64,000 nt of DNA from Pseudoalteromonas sp. MM1 (GTDB lineage Bacteria > Pseudomonadota > Gammaproteobacteria > Enterobacterales > Alteromonadaceae): positions 1,054,001 through 1,118,000 of the forward strand of contig NZ_AP027922.1 of the NCBI RefSeq assembly GCF_030296835.1, in the 5' to 3' direction. How positions within the stretch are numbered: the stretch's first letter is position 1; every line of letters begins with the position of its first letter. The translations under genes and the position numbers were made by a program. Below the pieces are notes generated by a model. The model was not told the origin of the DNA. It saw nothing but the letters and a program-made list of their open reading frames with translations, and did not search any database. Of this stretch, positions 18,578 to 27,116 are shown piece after piece.

Positions 18578-18638
18578 CGTTTATAACTTTGGCAAAGTAT
18601 GCTAAATTGCGCGGCCTTTTTCTAATGTATGGTGAAGT

Positions 18639-20003
18639 ATGTTTGTAGGTTTTGATTACGGTAGTTCTAATTGTGCCATGGGTGTTATGGAGCAAGAGGA
18701 AGTACAGTTAGTGCCACTTGAGCAAGGAAAACATTATTTACCTTCTACCCTTTATACGCACCATAGCGCATTAGTTGTCGACTTTGTGGCAAAGCATGTA
18801 AAAGGCACAGCCCACGAGCATGGCTTTTTAACACAGCGCCAAGCTTTATTAAATACACTCGGGCGTATTAAGTCAGATCTTGATTTACAACCTACAGATG
18901 AAACGCTTTTTATTGGCCGTGAAGCAATTAGTGAATATGTGCAGTTTCCTGAAGAAGGGTACTTTGTAAAATCACCTAAATCGTTTTTTGGTGCCACAGG
19001 CTTAAAGCAAGGGCAAATTAATTTTTTTGAAGACATTGCTACGGCAATGATTTTAAAAATAAAGCAACGCGCAGAGCTTTCACTTAAAACCCCACTTACG
19101 CAAACGGTTATTGGTCGTCCAGTTAACTTTCAGGCCGTTGGCGGTGAGCAATCGAACCAGCAAGCTGTAGGTATTTTAGAACGCGCAGCTAAGCGTGCGG
19201 GCTTTAAAGACGTTGAGTTTTTATACGAACCGCTTGCAGCAGGGATTGATTACGAAAGTAGTTTAGTGGAAGACCAAAAAGTGCTGGTTATTGATATTGG
19301 CGGTGGTACCAGCGATTGCTCGTTTGTTCAAATGGGGCCAAGTTTTAGAGGAAACAGTGAACGCGATAATGACTTTTTAGCCCATAGCGGTAAGCGTGTT
19401 GGCGGAAATGACTTAGATATAGCGCTTAGCTTTCATGGTTTAATGCCATTGCTTGGTTTAGGCAGTACCTTTAAATCGGGCCTACCTTTACCAAATCAAC
19501 CCTTTTGGCAAGCCTGTAAAATTAACGATGTAAATTTACAGAGTCAGTTTTATAGTGAAAGCCATTACCGAGAACTCACCGCACAATTACGCGATGTAAG
19601 TGCACCTGCGCTTTTTAAGCGCTTAATCCATTTACAGCAAAATAAACAGGGCCATCAGTTAGTACAGCAAGGTGAGGCGGCTAAAATAGCGCTTTCATCA
19701 GCAAATGCTTTTGATTGCGATCTTCGCTTTTTAGATAACGATCTAAGTAAAAACCTATCGGTTAGTGATTTAGCTGTTGCAGTAGAAAGTAGTATTAGCC
19801 AAATAGTCACGTTAGCAAAACAAGCAATTACCGATGCAGCAACTACCCCAGACGTTATTTATTTAACGGGGGGAAGTGCGCAGTCACCTCTTATTAAAGC
19901 CGCGTTAAGTGAGCATTTAGGTGATATAAAAATGCTCAACGGCGATCACTTTGGTAGTGTAACGGCTGGCCTAACAAAATGGGCCAGCATGCTTTATAAG
20001 TAG
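18639..20003 (+). CDS. yegD: YegD, Hsp70-family chaperone-like protein
   Basis: A 454-residue protein with the actin/Hsp70-like ATPase fold. MFVGFDYGSSNCAMGV is phosphate-1, VLVIDIGGGTSDCSF is phosphate-2, and IYLTGGSAQSPLIKAAL is the adenosine motif. The characteristic YegD segments YFVKSPKSFFGATGLK and KRVGGNDLDIALSF are present. It lacks the Hsp70 substrate-binding C-terminal domain, as expected for YegD (usual length about 450). It probably acts in the cytoplasm as an ATPase of unknown client range. Its stop faces the mgsA stop with 11 bases between. Confidence 0.92.
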   Translation: MFVGFDYGSSNCAMGVMEQEEVQLVPLEQGKHYLPSTLYTHHSALVVDFVAKHVKGTAHEHGFLTQRQALLNTLGRIKSDLDLQPTDETLFIGREAISEYVQFPEEGYFVKSPKSFFGATGLKQGQINFFEDIATAMILKIKQRAELSLKTPLTQTVIGRPVNFQAVGGEQSNQQAVGILERAAKRAGFKDVEFLYEPLAAGIDYESSLVEDQKVLVIDIGGGTSDCSFVQMGPSFRGNSERDNDFLAHSGKRVGGNDLDIALSFHGLMPLLGLGSTFKSGLPLPNQPFWQACKINDVNLQSQFYSESHYRELTAQLRDVSAPALFKRLIHLQQNKQGHQLVQQGEAAKIALSSANAFDCDLRFLDNDLSKNLSVSDLAVAVESSISQIVTLAKQAITDAATTPDVIYLTGGSAQSPLIKAALSEHLGDIKMLNGDHFGSVTAGLTKWASMLYK

Positions 20004-20014
20004 CTTAAAAGGCT

Positions 20015-20479
20015 TTAAAGACTAATTTGTCGGGTTGCGAGGTATTTTTCGTAATCTGGCAAAGTACGTTCAAGCTCAGTGTTCATTAAGGGCGAGCTTA
20101 ATAACATGTCGGCGCTGACTTCATTACAGGCCACAGGAATATTCCAAACAGCAGCTAAACGCAGTAAGGCTTTTACATCTGGGTCGTGTGGCTGCGATGC
20201 TAACGGATCCCAAAAAAACACCAAAACATGGATTTCGTGCTCAGCAATTTTAGCTCCTAGCTGTTGATCGCCTCCCATAGGACCACTTAATAGCTGAATA
20301 ACCTTTAGCCCGGTGGTTTTTTCGATTAAATGGCCTGTGGTGCCAGTACCGTATAAGGTGTGCTTGCTTAAGGCTTCTTTGTGTTTTTCGCACCATAATT
20401 TAAGCGCGGCTTTTTTACCATCATGGGCAACTAAAGCAATATTTTTATTTGCTGGTAATGACTGTGTTTTTTGTTCCAT
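20015..20479 (-). CDS. mgsA: Methylglyoxal synthase
   Basis: A 154-residue cytoplasmic enzyme converting dihydroxyacetone phosphate to methylglyoxal and phosphate. Signature features are [14 protein letters not shown] at the N-terminus, the GTGTTG phosphate loop near residue 45, [11 protein letters not shown] with the catalytic Asp (GGDQ), and [23 protein letters not shown]. The length matches the family. It is a monocistronic unit on the minus strand, convergent with yegD. Confidence 0.95.
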   Translation of the reverse strand: MEQKTQSLPANKNIALVAHDGKKAALKLWCEKHKEALSKHTLYGTGTTGHLIEKTTGLKVIQLLSGPMGGDQQLGAKIAEHEIHVLVFFWDPLASQPHDPDVKALLRLAAVWNIPVACNEVSADMLLSSPLMNTELERTLPDYEKYLATRQISL

Positions 20480-20521
20480 GCTGCATCTTATTATTAGTTA
20501 AGTAATACTAATTATTTGTAA

Positions 20522-21166
20522 TTAATATAATAAATTTATGGCAAGCGTAATAAACACTATACCGGTGACTCTATCAATCCACAGCTGACTGTTTGGATTA
20601 TTTCTGAAAAACTGAGCAATTTTATCGCCAAAATAAATATACGTGCAGTCAATCGGAAAAGCAAAAATAGGATAGAGCAAACCAAAAAAAGCTAATTGAA
20701 ACGTCGCTGATGATAATGTTGGATCTACGAATTGCGGTATAAACGCTATAAAAAACAATGCCACTTTAGGGTTTAGCACTTCTGTCATCATAGCTTGAAA
20801 CATAACATTAGATTTTTTACTGGTACTAATGTGTGGTTTTTCTTCGCTAGTGCAGTTCCCTTCAGAAGTGGGGGGCTTTAATGTGCCCTTAATCATCATA
20901 AGTCCTAAATAACATAAATAAGCGGCCCCTGTATATTGCACTGCACTGTAAGCGGTAGGGGAGGCTTTTAGTACCGCGCTTAGGCCAATTACGGCAAAAA
21001 AGGTATGTATTACCCCACCTAAAGCAAAGCCAAATGCGCTTTGCATGCCTGCTGTTCTGCCATTGGCAAATGTTTGCGCCATTAAAAATGCGTTTGATGG
21101 CCCAGGGGCCACCGCCATTAAAAAGCTCGCCAATAAAAATGATGCTAAAAAATCAGGGTTGATCAT
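20522..21166 (-). CDS. LysE-family exporter
   Basis: A 214-residue membrane protein with six predicted helices and the LysE/RhtB signature (AVAPGPSNAFLMAQTFANGRTAG near the N-terminus). It probably exports an amino acid or a small derivative. Its start overlaps the stop of the upstream MFS gene by the four bases ATGA (21166-21163), so the two are translationally coupled and likely work together in efflux. Confidence 0.88.
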   Translation of the reverse strand: MINPDFLASFLLASFLMAVAPGPSNAFLMAQTFANGRTAGMQSAFGFALGGVIHTFFAVIGLSAVLKASPTAYSAVQYTGAAYLCYLGLMMIKGTLKPPTSEGNCTSEEKPHISTSKKSNVMFQAMMTEVLNPKVALFFIAFIPQFVDPTLSSATFQLAFFGLLYPIFAFPIDCTYIYFGDKIAQFFRNNPNSQLWIDRVTGIVFITLAINLLY

Positions 21167-22356
21167 GTATTAACCGGGTGCAATGTATGGGCTTTTTTAC
21201 TCATTAAAATTAGCCAAAGTGGTGCCAGTAACAATAAATGAAAAGCAATTAGCCAAGGTGTGCTAAGGCCTAAATATTGCGTTAAAAACACAAGCACACT
21301 AGCGCCACTCATTTGCATAGCACCAATTAAGGCAGAGGCTGTACCGGCTTGCTTTGGAAAGCGCGATAACGCCATGCCAGCCGCAGAGCCTAAGCTCAAA
21401 GCAAAGCCTAGTGCTGCAATTAAAATGGGAAGCATGAGTGCAATGGCCGATTCTATATGGCTAAGCGAAATCATTAATATACCTGAGCCTACTAACACAG
21501 TTACTCCTACACGCAGGGCTTTTTGACTATTGCGCTTAATGTAAATAGGCGTAATAAAGCTGGCTATAATGCTTAATACAGCATTGAGTGTAAACCAAAA
21601 AGTAAAGTCGGCCACAGTGCCACCTAAGTGAGTAATAATCCACCCCGGTGCTAAGGTAACAAACACAAGTATTGCCGACATGGCAACCATACACAGTAGG
21701 CTGTTAAATAAAAATATCGGAGTTTTTATTATTGGTACAAACCGGCGCAGGTCCAATATATGCCCTTGGTAGTGGCTATCGGCTGGGCGAGTTTCCCTAA
21801 ATAAGGTGAGCGTAATTACCAGCCCTGCTAATGCAAATAAGGTTAAAAACATAAAGTTCATGCGCCAGCCAAATTGCACGGTAAGCCAAGCACCTAAAAT
21901 AGGTGCAAGCGCGGGAATAAAGCACACAATCCCATTTAAATACGTAATCATTTGTCCACTGCGCTCGCTGCCGTATTTATCACGTACAATAGCAAACGCA
22001 ACAACAAACGTAGCACACGCCCCTAACCCTTGCAGAGCGCGTGCAAACATTAATACAGCAAAAGAGGGAGCCATATAGGCAAGCAAAGCTGAGCCTGCAT
22101 ATAAGCTAACACCTACAACAGCTACCGGTTTTCGGCCAAACTTATCGGCAAGCGGCCCCGCAATTAATTGCCCTAAACCCACAGTAAGCATAAAAACAGC
22201 CACCGTTTGCTGAACCTGTTGTTCGGTTACGTTAAATTGCGTGGCAATAGTAGGAAAAGCGGGCAGATAAATATCAATAGCCATAGGGCAAAATATTACG
22301 AGTAACGCTAAGATGAGTAATAAAATTAAGTTAGGTTTAGCGGGCTGAGTTTGCAT
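21163..22356 (-). CDS. Bcr/CflA-type multidrug efflux MFS transporter
   Basis: A 397-residue protein with about twelve helices. It has the MFS A-motif (GPLADKFGRKPV near residue 67) and other Bcr/CflA features such as QTVAVFMLTVGLGQLIAGP and a conserved CPMAIDIYLPAFP segment near residue 23. It exports hydrophobic or small drug-like compounds using the proton gradient. The ATG follows AAAGGAGACCTA, a strong ribosome site. It heads a two-gene operon with the LysE-family exporter. Confidence 0.9.
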   Translation of the reverse strand: MQTQPAKPNLILLLILALLVIFCPMAIDIYLPAFPTIATQFNVTEQQVQQTVAVFMLTVGLGQLIAGPLADKFGRKPVAVVGVSLYAGSALLAYMAPSFAVLMFARALQGLGACATFVVAFAIVRDKYGSERSGQMITYLNGIVCFIPALAPILGAWLTVQFGWRMNFMFLTLFALAGLVITLTLFRETRPADSHYQGHILDLRRFVPIIKTPIFLFNSLLCMVAMSAILVFVTLAPGWIITHLGGTVADFTFWFTLNAVLSIIASFITPIYIKRNSQKALRVGVTVLVGSGILMISLSHIESAIALMLPILIAALGFALSLGSAAGMALSRFPKQAGTASALIGAMQMSGASVLVFLTQYLGLSTPWLIAFHLLLLAPLWLILMSKKAHTLHPVNT

Positions 22357-22487
22357 TAGGTCTCCTTTTGCTGGCTATTTTAGGTGCCCGCTTATAAAAA
22401 AGAAAGGGCTTATGAGTGAGCCACGCTTTATTGTGATAAATATTTCATGACATGAGGATTAACAGCGCGGTGAATTGCGCTTTTTTT

Positions 22488-22504
22488 AACTGGTCTGATG
22501 TGTT
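22488..22504 (+). promoter_or_regulatory. FadR-like operator before the DUF4442 gene
   Basis: AACTGGTCTGATGTGTT matches the FadR consensus A-n-C-T-G-G-T-C-n-G-A-C-C-A-G-n-T at 11 of 14 fixed positions, with the left half perfect. It lies 35 bases before the ATG at 22540. Function is inferred from similarity only. Confidence 0.5.
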
Positions 22505-22539
22505 AATTTGAATTTATAAACACAAAATGGGAAATAACA

Positions 22540-23013
22540 ATGAGTAATAAATCAGCCCTTTTAAAAACGTGGCTAAAATTTAAACGCTTACCTTTTGGCA
22601 ATTGGTTGTTTAGCAAAGCAGTATGCATGAAAGCCCCTTATTTTGGCTCAATGAAACCTTATATACTCGATTTAAGAGAAGGGCACTGTAGCGCTGTTGT
22701 AAAAAACCGCCGTAGTGTACATAACCATATTGGGACTATTCATGCTATTGCACAATGTAACTTAGCAGAGCTGTGTGCTGGTGTAATGGTAGATGCCACC
22801 GTGCCTTATAAAACGCATCGCTGGATCCCTAAAGGAATGACGGTCCAGTATTTAGCAAAAGTTGATACCGATGTAACTGCTATTGCAGAAATCGACTTGC
22901 CTCGCCAATGGATAGATAAAGAGGATTTAGTGGTGCCAGTTAAGCTTTATAATACCCGCAATGAACTGGTGTTCACTGCAGATATTACGATGTACATAAC
23001 TGAGAAAAAGTAA
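22540..23013 (+). CDS. DUF4442 hotdog-fold protein (thioesterase-like)
   Basis: A 157-residue protein with the central pattern of DUF4442: RRSVHNHIGTIHAIAQCNLAE, the hotdog helix region, followed by beta strands (MTVQYLAKV, VVPVKLYN). Members of this family are related to acyl-CoA thioesterases, so the likely substrate is an acyl thioester, but no activity has been shown from sequence. The FadR-like site 35 bases upstream supports a fatty-acid link. Its stop is 8 bases from the stop of the bactofilin gene on the other strand. Confidence 0.85.
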   Translation: MSNKSALLKTWLKFKRLPFGNWLFSKAVCMKAPYFGSMKPYILDLREGHCSAVVKNRRSVHNHIGTIHAIAQCNLAELCAGVMVDATVPYKTHRWIPKGMTVQYLAKVDTDVTAIAEIDLPRQWIDKEDLVVPVKLYNTRNELVFTADITMYITEKK

Positions 23014-23020
23014 TGAGCGC

Positions 23021-23512
23021 TTAATTAGGTTTGGCTTTATCAGCGGCTTGCTTATTAACAAACGACAAGTCGCTGTCAGCATCATCCAGCAAGGTTTTTA
23101 CTTCTTTTGCCGGCTTTAAATCTTCGCTAATAAGTTCTGGTTCTTCTTTTTCAAAGCGTTGTTTTAAGCTGCCTTCAATAATGGCTCCTGCCTCAATACT
23201 TAGCGTGTCGTGAAAAACATCGCCATGCACGTGAGCACTGCTTTGAATATTCACTTCACTGGCGTTAAGAGAGCCAATAATTTTGCCTTTTACAATGACG
23301 CTTTTAGCTTCAACTACACCTTCAACAATACCGCTAGAGCCAATTACCAGATGCTCTGCCTTTATATCGCCATCAATGCGGCCATCTAGCTGCACTTCGC
23401 CTTGGCTGGTAAGTGTGCCAGTTAAGCGCACATCTTCAGAAATAATAGAAGGGGTATGATTTACTCTTTTTAACGTAGTTTGACTACTTGATTGCTTTTT
23501 TTTACCGAACAC
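23021..23512 (-). CDS. Bactofilin-family cytoskeletal protein
   Basis: A 163-residue protein with a short basic N-terminus (MFGKKKQSSSQ), a right-handed beta-helix core (residues about 25-120) with repeating hydrophobic/Gly pattern (VQLDGRIDGDIKAEHLVIGSSG and similar), and an acidic disordered tail. Bactofilins polymerise into filaments under the inner membrane and position cell-wall enzymes. The start overlaps the end of the M23 peptidase gene by 11 bases, a common pairing in which the peptidase is the bactofilin partner. Confidence 0.92.
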   Translation of the reverse strand: MFGKKKQSSSQTTLKRVNHTPSIISEDVRLTGTLTSQGEVQLDGRIDGDIKAEHLVIGSSGIVEGVVEAKSVIVKGKIIGSLNASEVNIQSSAHVHGDVFHDTLSIEAGAIIEGSLKQRFEKEEPELISEDLKPAKEVKTLLDDADSDLSFVNKQAADKAKPN

Positions 23513-24665
23513 GAGAAAGCGCCTTTGTTATTTTTAGAGGATTGACATGTTTGCCATCGAGTAACACTTCATAGTGTAAGTGGGTACTGGTACTTCTGCC
23601 TGTGCTGCCCATTAATCCAATTACCTCATTTTTAGCGATTGTTTGGCCTTTTTTCACTTTAATCTTATTTAAGTGGCCAAAACGGGTGATCAAGCCATTT
23701 TTGTGCTCTAGCTCTATAAAGTTACCATAGCCGCCGTTTCTGCCAGCGCGAAGTACAACAGCATCGGCAGGGGCAAAAATTTCGGTTTTGTGCCAGCCGG
23801 CTAAATCAACACCTTTGTGAAAAGCTCGGCGGTTGTTCATTGGATCTTTACGAAGGCCAAAGTTGCTCGAAATATAGTATTTAGCCGCAGGTAAGGGCAG
23901 TGAGTTAGGCAGCTCTGTTAAAAAGTTTTCAAGATTGTTGAGTAGTAATAGCTTATCAACAATGGCTAAAAACTGCCCTGGTATTTTAGTTTCATCAAAT
24001 ACATCTAACGGGCCACCTTGCGCACTGGTTTGTGCACCCAGAGCTAAATGTTGTTCAAGAGCTGATTCTAGGCCAGCCCCTTTTAACATCGCTAAAATTG
24101 CATCATGGCGTTTATTAATTTGCGCATCAATAAGCGCAAAGTTATGCTCGTAGTGTTTATTTAAGCGCTCATAGCGTGCGGCAAAAGTGATTGGCGTTAG
24201 TAGGCTTGCGTGTTTGTTTTTTGGCTCTTCATCGACAAGTGGTTCATGAAACTCGCCGTTGTCTTCATTAACAGGCGAGTCAAGTTGATCTTCTAGTTTT
24301 ATTGTTTCTTTACTAATAGATGCGGGGAGGGATTCAATCATACCTTGCAAAAGTGCTTGCTTTTGCTCAAGGACTGCAAGTTGCTCTAATTGCTTAGCGT
24401 GCAATGCTTTTTGTTCACTGACCTGTTTTTGCCACACTTGTTGTTTGTCTATTTGGCTTTGTTCTATGTCGGTAATTTTATTTGTTTGACTATAAACACG
24501 AAAACTTGAAATAGCGACCCAAGTAATAGTGCCTAAAATAAGCAGTACTGTAAAAAGCTGAAACCAAGGCGCCAAAACAACATGCTTTACTTCGCCATTT
24601 TGACGAATAAGCAACTGACGGGCTGGGAAAATTTTTTGGTAAAAAGACTTAATAAATACTGACAT
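23502..24665 (-). CDS. M23-family metallopeptidase (LytM-type, single-pass membrane)
   Basis: A 387-residue protein with one N-terminal membrane helix (about residues 30-55, LFTVLLILGTITWVAISSF), a coiled-coil region (about 80-130, QKALHAKQLEQLAVLEQKQALL), and a C-terminal M23 domain. Zinc ligands are in FHKGVDLAGW (H-x3-D) and HLHYE (H-x-H). It should cut peptidoglycan peptides in the periplasm, anchored to the inner membrane. The overlap with the bactofilin gene suggests a shared morphogenetic role such as local wall remodelling. Confidence 0.92.
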   Translation of the reverse strand: MSVFIKSFYQKIFPARQLLIRQNGEVKHVVLAPWFQLFTVLLILGTITWVAISSFRVYSQTNKITDIEQSQIDKQQVWQKQVSEQKALHAKQLEQLAVLEQKQALLQGMIESLPASISKETIKLEDQLDSPVNEDNGEFHEPLVDEEPKNKHASLLTPITFAARYERLNKHYEHNFALIDAQINKRHDAILAMLKGAGLESALEQHLALGAQTSAQGGPLDVFDETKIPGQFLAIVDKLLLLNNLENFLTELPNSLPLPAAKYYISSNFGLRKDPMNNRRAFHKGVDLAGWHKTEIFAPADAVVLRAGRNGGYGNFIELEHKNGLITRFGHLNKIKVKKGQTIAKNEVIGLMGSTGRSTSTHLHYEVLLDGKHVNPLKITKALSRVR

Positions 24666-24753
24666 GGCACATAAACACTCGCTATTAACCGGATTAATGT
24701 ATCAATTTCAGTCTAAAAAGCCAGAAAAAATTTGTAACTGTTCAAAAATTAAT

Positions 24754-24782
24754 AAAAAAGGGCTGCTATTAGTATCAGCCCT
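24754..24782 (-). terminator. Terminator of yebG
   Basis: On the minus strand AGGGCTG (24782-24776) pairs with CAGCCCT (24765-24759) and a T run follows (24759-24754). It lies 21 bases after the yebG stop. Confidence 0.8.
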
Positions 24783-24802
24783 CTATTGAAAATAGTCGGA
24801 TA

Positions 24803-25123
24803 CTAGCTAGCTTGTTGCTCATCGCTATCTTTTATTGATGCTACGTTGTCGGCTTTTTTAGCTTTAGCTTTAGCTGTACTTTTTGTTGTGGGCTCTTTCG
24901 CGCCTTTTAGTACCGCCATAAAGTCATCTTTACTCTTTGCAATTTCAAGCGCAAGCGATTCTACTTGTTGCTCACTCAGTGGTACATCTACTTTTTCCAG
25001 CATTACTTCAAGCGACTCTGCTATATCGAGCATTTTGTCATAGGCATCCGCTTCTTTTTTAGTAGTAAACGTCATTCGCTCAACTCCGTTTCGTTCTACA
25101 ACATATTTAACAACAACAGCCAT
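24803..25123 (-). CDS. yebG: YebG, SOS-regulated DNA-damage protein
   Basis: A 106-residue protein beginning MAVVVKYVVERNGVERMTF, followed by the family core TTKKEADAYDKMLDIAESL. The C-terminus is a Lys/Ala-rich tail. YebG is a small cytoplasmic protein induced by DNA damage, of unknown molecular function. The ATG at 25123 has AGGAGAG 5 bases before it; the frame extending to 25222 is not used. A perfect LexA core lies 50 bases upstream, so it belongs to the SOS regulon. Confidence 0.92.
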   Translation of the reverse strand: MAVVVKYVVERNGVERMTFTTKKEADAYDKMLDIAESLEVMLEKVDVPLSEQQVESLALEIAKSKDDFMAVLKGAKEPTTKSTAKAKAKKADNVASIKDSDEQQAS

Positions 25124-25173
25124 GATCTCTCCTGCTTGATTGCGTGGTAATGTGGTTATTGACCTGTAGGTCA

Positions 25174-25189
25174 CTGTTTTTATATACAG
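25174..25189 (-). promoter_or_regulatory. LexA (SOS) box of yebG
   Basis: CTGT-TTTTATAT-ACAG is an exact CTGT-N8-ACAG with flanking A and T (ACTGT..ACAGT), 51 to 66 bases before the yebG start. Confidence 0.9.
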
Positions 25190-25468
25190 TAAATGTTTGC
25201 GAAATAAATTGCAAGCATTCACGACATTTTAGATTGTCATAAATTTGACAAAAAAGCGTAACTTTACTTTATTTAGGTAATCACTTTGTTGTACCAGCTG
25301 CATTTTAGGTTTTCGGATTTAGGTGATTATGCACTGGAAATAATATAAGTGATGCGCGTTGCTCCTTATTTAATATTATTTCCTCTAATAAAAATTAAGC
25401 ACATGCTTAAAGCCAAATTCGCCGTTTAACTATAACGCTTTGGTATGAAAAAAAATAAGGAATAACAA

Positions 25469-25765
25469 ATGAAAAATCTATTAACGCTACTTATTATCAG
25501 CTTTTTAAGCTTTAGCGCGATTACCCACGCTAACCCTGTTAAAGATAAGCCTATGGTTGAAATGCCGCAAACCTCGGTTATTAACATTAATAGTGCAGAC
25601 TCAGAAATGCTGGCCAAACTGCCTGGTATTGGTAAGAAAAAGGCGCAGGCTATTGTTGATTATAGGGTAGAAAATGGTGATTTTACTGAGCTGAGCGATT
25701 TAGCCAATGTAAAAGGAATAGGTAAAAAGTTGGTAGCTAAATTAGAAGGAAAAGTGTCTTTATAA
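25469..25765 (+). CDS. ComEA-family helix-hairpin-helix DNA-binding protein
   Basis: A 98-residue exported protein. Residues 1-22 are a signal peptide (LLTLLIISFLSFSAITHA). The rest holds two helix-hairpin-helix motifs, LAKLPGIGKKKAQAIVDYR and LANVKGIGKKLVAKL. This is the small ComEA-like form that binds double-stranded DNA in the periplasm during natural transformation. It stands alone with AAGGAA before the ATG. The secreted LigE-type ligase is the only other DNA-uptake-related gene seen here. Confidence 0.9.
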   Translation: MKNLLTLLIISFLSFSAITHANPVKDKPMVEMPQTSVININSADSEMLAKLPGIGKKKAQAIVDYRVENGDFTELSDLANVKGIGKKLVAKLEGKVSL

Positions 25766-25769
25766 TAGG

Positions 25770-25788
25770 CAGGGCGCTAAGCGCCCTG
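25770..25788. terminator. Hairpin between convergent comEA and the 101-residue gene
   Basis: CAGGGCGC-taa-GCGCCCTG is a perfect stem of eight pairs directly after the comEA stop. It overlaps the last codons of the minus-strand gene. There is no T run, so its termination activity is uncertain. Confidence 0.45.
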
Positions 25789-26079
25789 TGAATACTGCTC
25801 AAGTGCTTTGGTTAAATATTTTTTAGCGAAGTTTATTTCAATCGGCGTTGTTAAAAGCGGGTAACACAGTCCACCTAAAATTAAAAAAGGAATGAGTTCC
25901 CACCCTTTAAAAACAGTAAATAATAAAAACAATGGGCTGAGCAATATCAGCTTTACTATTCTTAATAACACTCTATCAGTGGCGGGTAGCATACTTAGCG
26001 CAATAGCAACAACGGCTTGTCGCTGTCTCACTTTAAGGTGCTTTAATTCAGGCAGTTGACTGGTAAAAAACGTAAACAT
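25777..26079 (-). CDS. Small inner-membrane protein, unknown function
   Basis: A 100-residue protein starting MFTFFTSQLPELKHLKVRQRQAV. It has two long hydrophobic segments (residues about 45-80) and a basic N-terminal half. The ATG at 26079 begins one base after the dsbB stop codon, so it is translationally coupled to dsbB; the longer frame to 26148 would overlap dsbB and is rejected. I do not recognise a named family with certainty (it resembles uncharacterised Alteromonadales membrane proteins). Its place after dsbB hints at an envelope role only. Confidence 0.7.
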   Translation of the reverse strand: MFTFFTSQLPELKHLKVRQRQAVVAIALSMLPATDRVLLRIVKLILLSPLFLLFTVFKGWELIPFLILGGLCYPLLTTPIEINFAKKYLTKALEQYSQGA

Positions 26080-26080
26080 A

Positions 26081-26599
26081 TTAAATAGTCTTTTTAGTAA
26101 GTAAGCGAGTGGTAACAAGTACAAAAAGCGTAATAGTAAATAACGCAAATAGTATTTCCATCCATGCTGGCATACTTAATCCTGCAAATTGCCAATCGAT
26201 ATTACCACAATCCCCTGTGGCTTGAAAAAAGCTTGGGATCCATTCATGCAAGGGCATAAATGCAGGGAAATTTGGTTCAAACTCACAGCTAAACGCAAAG
26301 GGATCGGTGGTTGTTTGCATTTCTATGTGTTCACGTGCAATAAAGTAGCCCCACACACTGGATACACCCCACACTAAATAAGCGGTTGCACGTACAAATT
26401 TATTCTGTGGTTTAGTTGCGCCAATAATACCCGCCCCTAATAAGCCTAATACCGCAGTTCGCTGGTAAATACACATAATGCAGGGTGCAAGGCCCATTTG
26501 GTATTGAAAAAATAGTGCGGTGACTTCTAATAAAAATACAATGCCTGTAAATAGTAGCCATGGAGTGCGTTGAGTAGGGAGTTGAGCTAGCCAGTTCAT
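26081..26599 (-). CDS. dsbB: DsbB, disulfide bond formation protein
   Basis: A 172-residue inner-membrane protein with four helices. The first redox pair is CIMC in LAPCIMCIYQR near residue 40, and the second is Cys in FSCEFEPNFP and TGDCGNIDW in the periplasmic loop. DsbB reoxidises DsbA and passes electrons to quinone. The start MNWLAQLPTQRTPW is of standard form. It is followed directly by a small membrane-protein gene. Confidence 0.94.
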   Translation of the reverse strand: MNWLAQLPTQRTPWLLFTGIVFLLEVTALFFQYQMGLAPCIMCIYQRTAVLGLLGAGIIGATKPQNKFVRATAYLVWGVSSVWGYFIAREHIEMQTTTDPFAFSCEFEPNFPAFMPLHEWIPSFFQATGDCGNIDWQFAGLSMPAWMEILFALFTITLFVLVTTRLLTKKTI

Positions 26600-27034
26600 A
26601 AAAAATCCGCATTGAAATAAGACGTTGAATTATGTACTAGGATAAAGTAACGAGCAACAAAAAGGGTAAAAAAGCTATCGAAGTGGCATTTTTTAAGATG
26701 AAATTAATAAGTGGTTATGGCCAGTCCTATTTAGGTAAAGGTTAAGCTTACTTTGCTAAATAAACATGTAGGCAAGTAAAAAGGCTTGTTTGAACAAAAT
26801 GGTTAACATGCTCTGCTGTATGCGTGTTTTAAATGTACTTGTATGGAAGGTGCCGCGCACAGGAACTTTTACAGCAATGTAGTGGTGAAGAAAAACAGCA
26901 ATAGTATTGATGTACCTACTATGAATAGGGCTAATTTAGGTAGCAAATTAAGTTAAATTTAAGCATGTCGAATTTTATTATTTGTTATTACAAAATTTTC
27001 AGCTGATGGTTGGCACTTATATCAACGAGTTTAC
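26600..27034. other. Gap between dsbB and fadR
   Basis: About 435 AT-rich bases with only very short open frames and no strong hairpin. No RNA gene or repeat of the TAATACC family is visible. The right end carries the fadR promoter. Confidence 0.5.
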
Positions 27035-27062
27035 TTGTTAGTTATATTTCATCTGGTACAAT
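27035..27062 (+). promoter_or_regulatory. Promoter of fadR with FadR-like half-site
   Basis: TTGTTA (27035-27040), 16 bases, TACAAT (27057-27062) with TGG in front, i.e. an extended -10. ATCTGGTACAATCTGTC at 27051-27067 overlaps the -10 and matches the FadR consensus at 9 of 14 fixed positions, with CTGGT intact, so autoregulation is possible. The ATG is at 27117. Confidence 0.45.
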
Positions 27063-27116
27063 CTGTCAGTTATTCGTATAAAACGATGAGTTGTGATTAA
27101 TTCGAGTGGGAATTGA

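Noticed and set aside
26808..26890. 24-codon open frame MLCCMRVLN in the dsbB-fadR gap
   Set aside because: No ribosome site, no motif, and composition does not look coding.
26870..26900. Possible sigma-E promoter (GAACTT) in the dsbB-fadR gap
   Set aside because: No matching TCTGA -10 at the right distance and no gene follows in that orientation.
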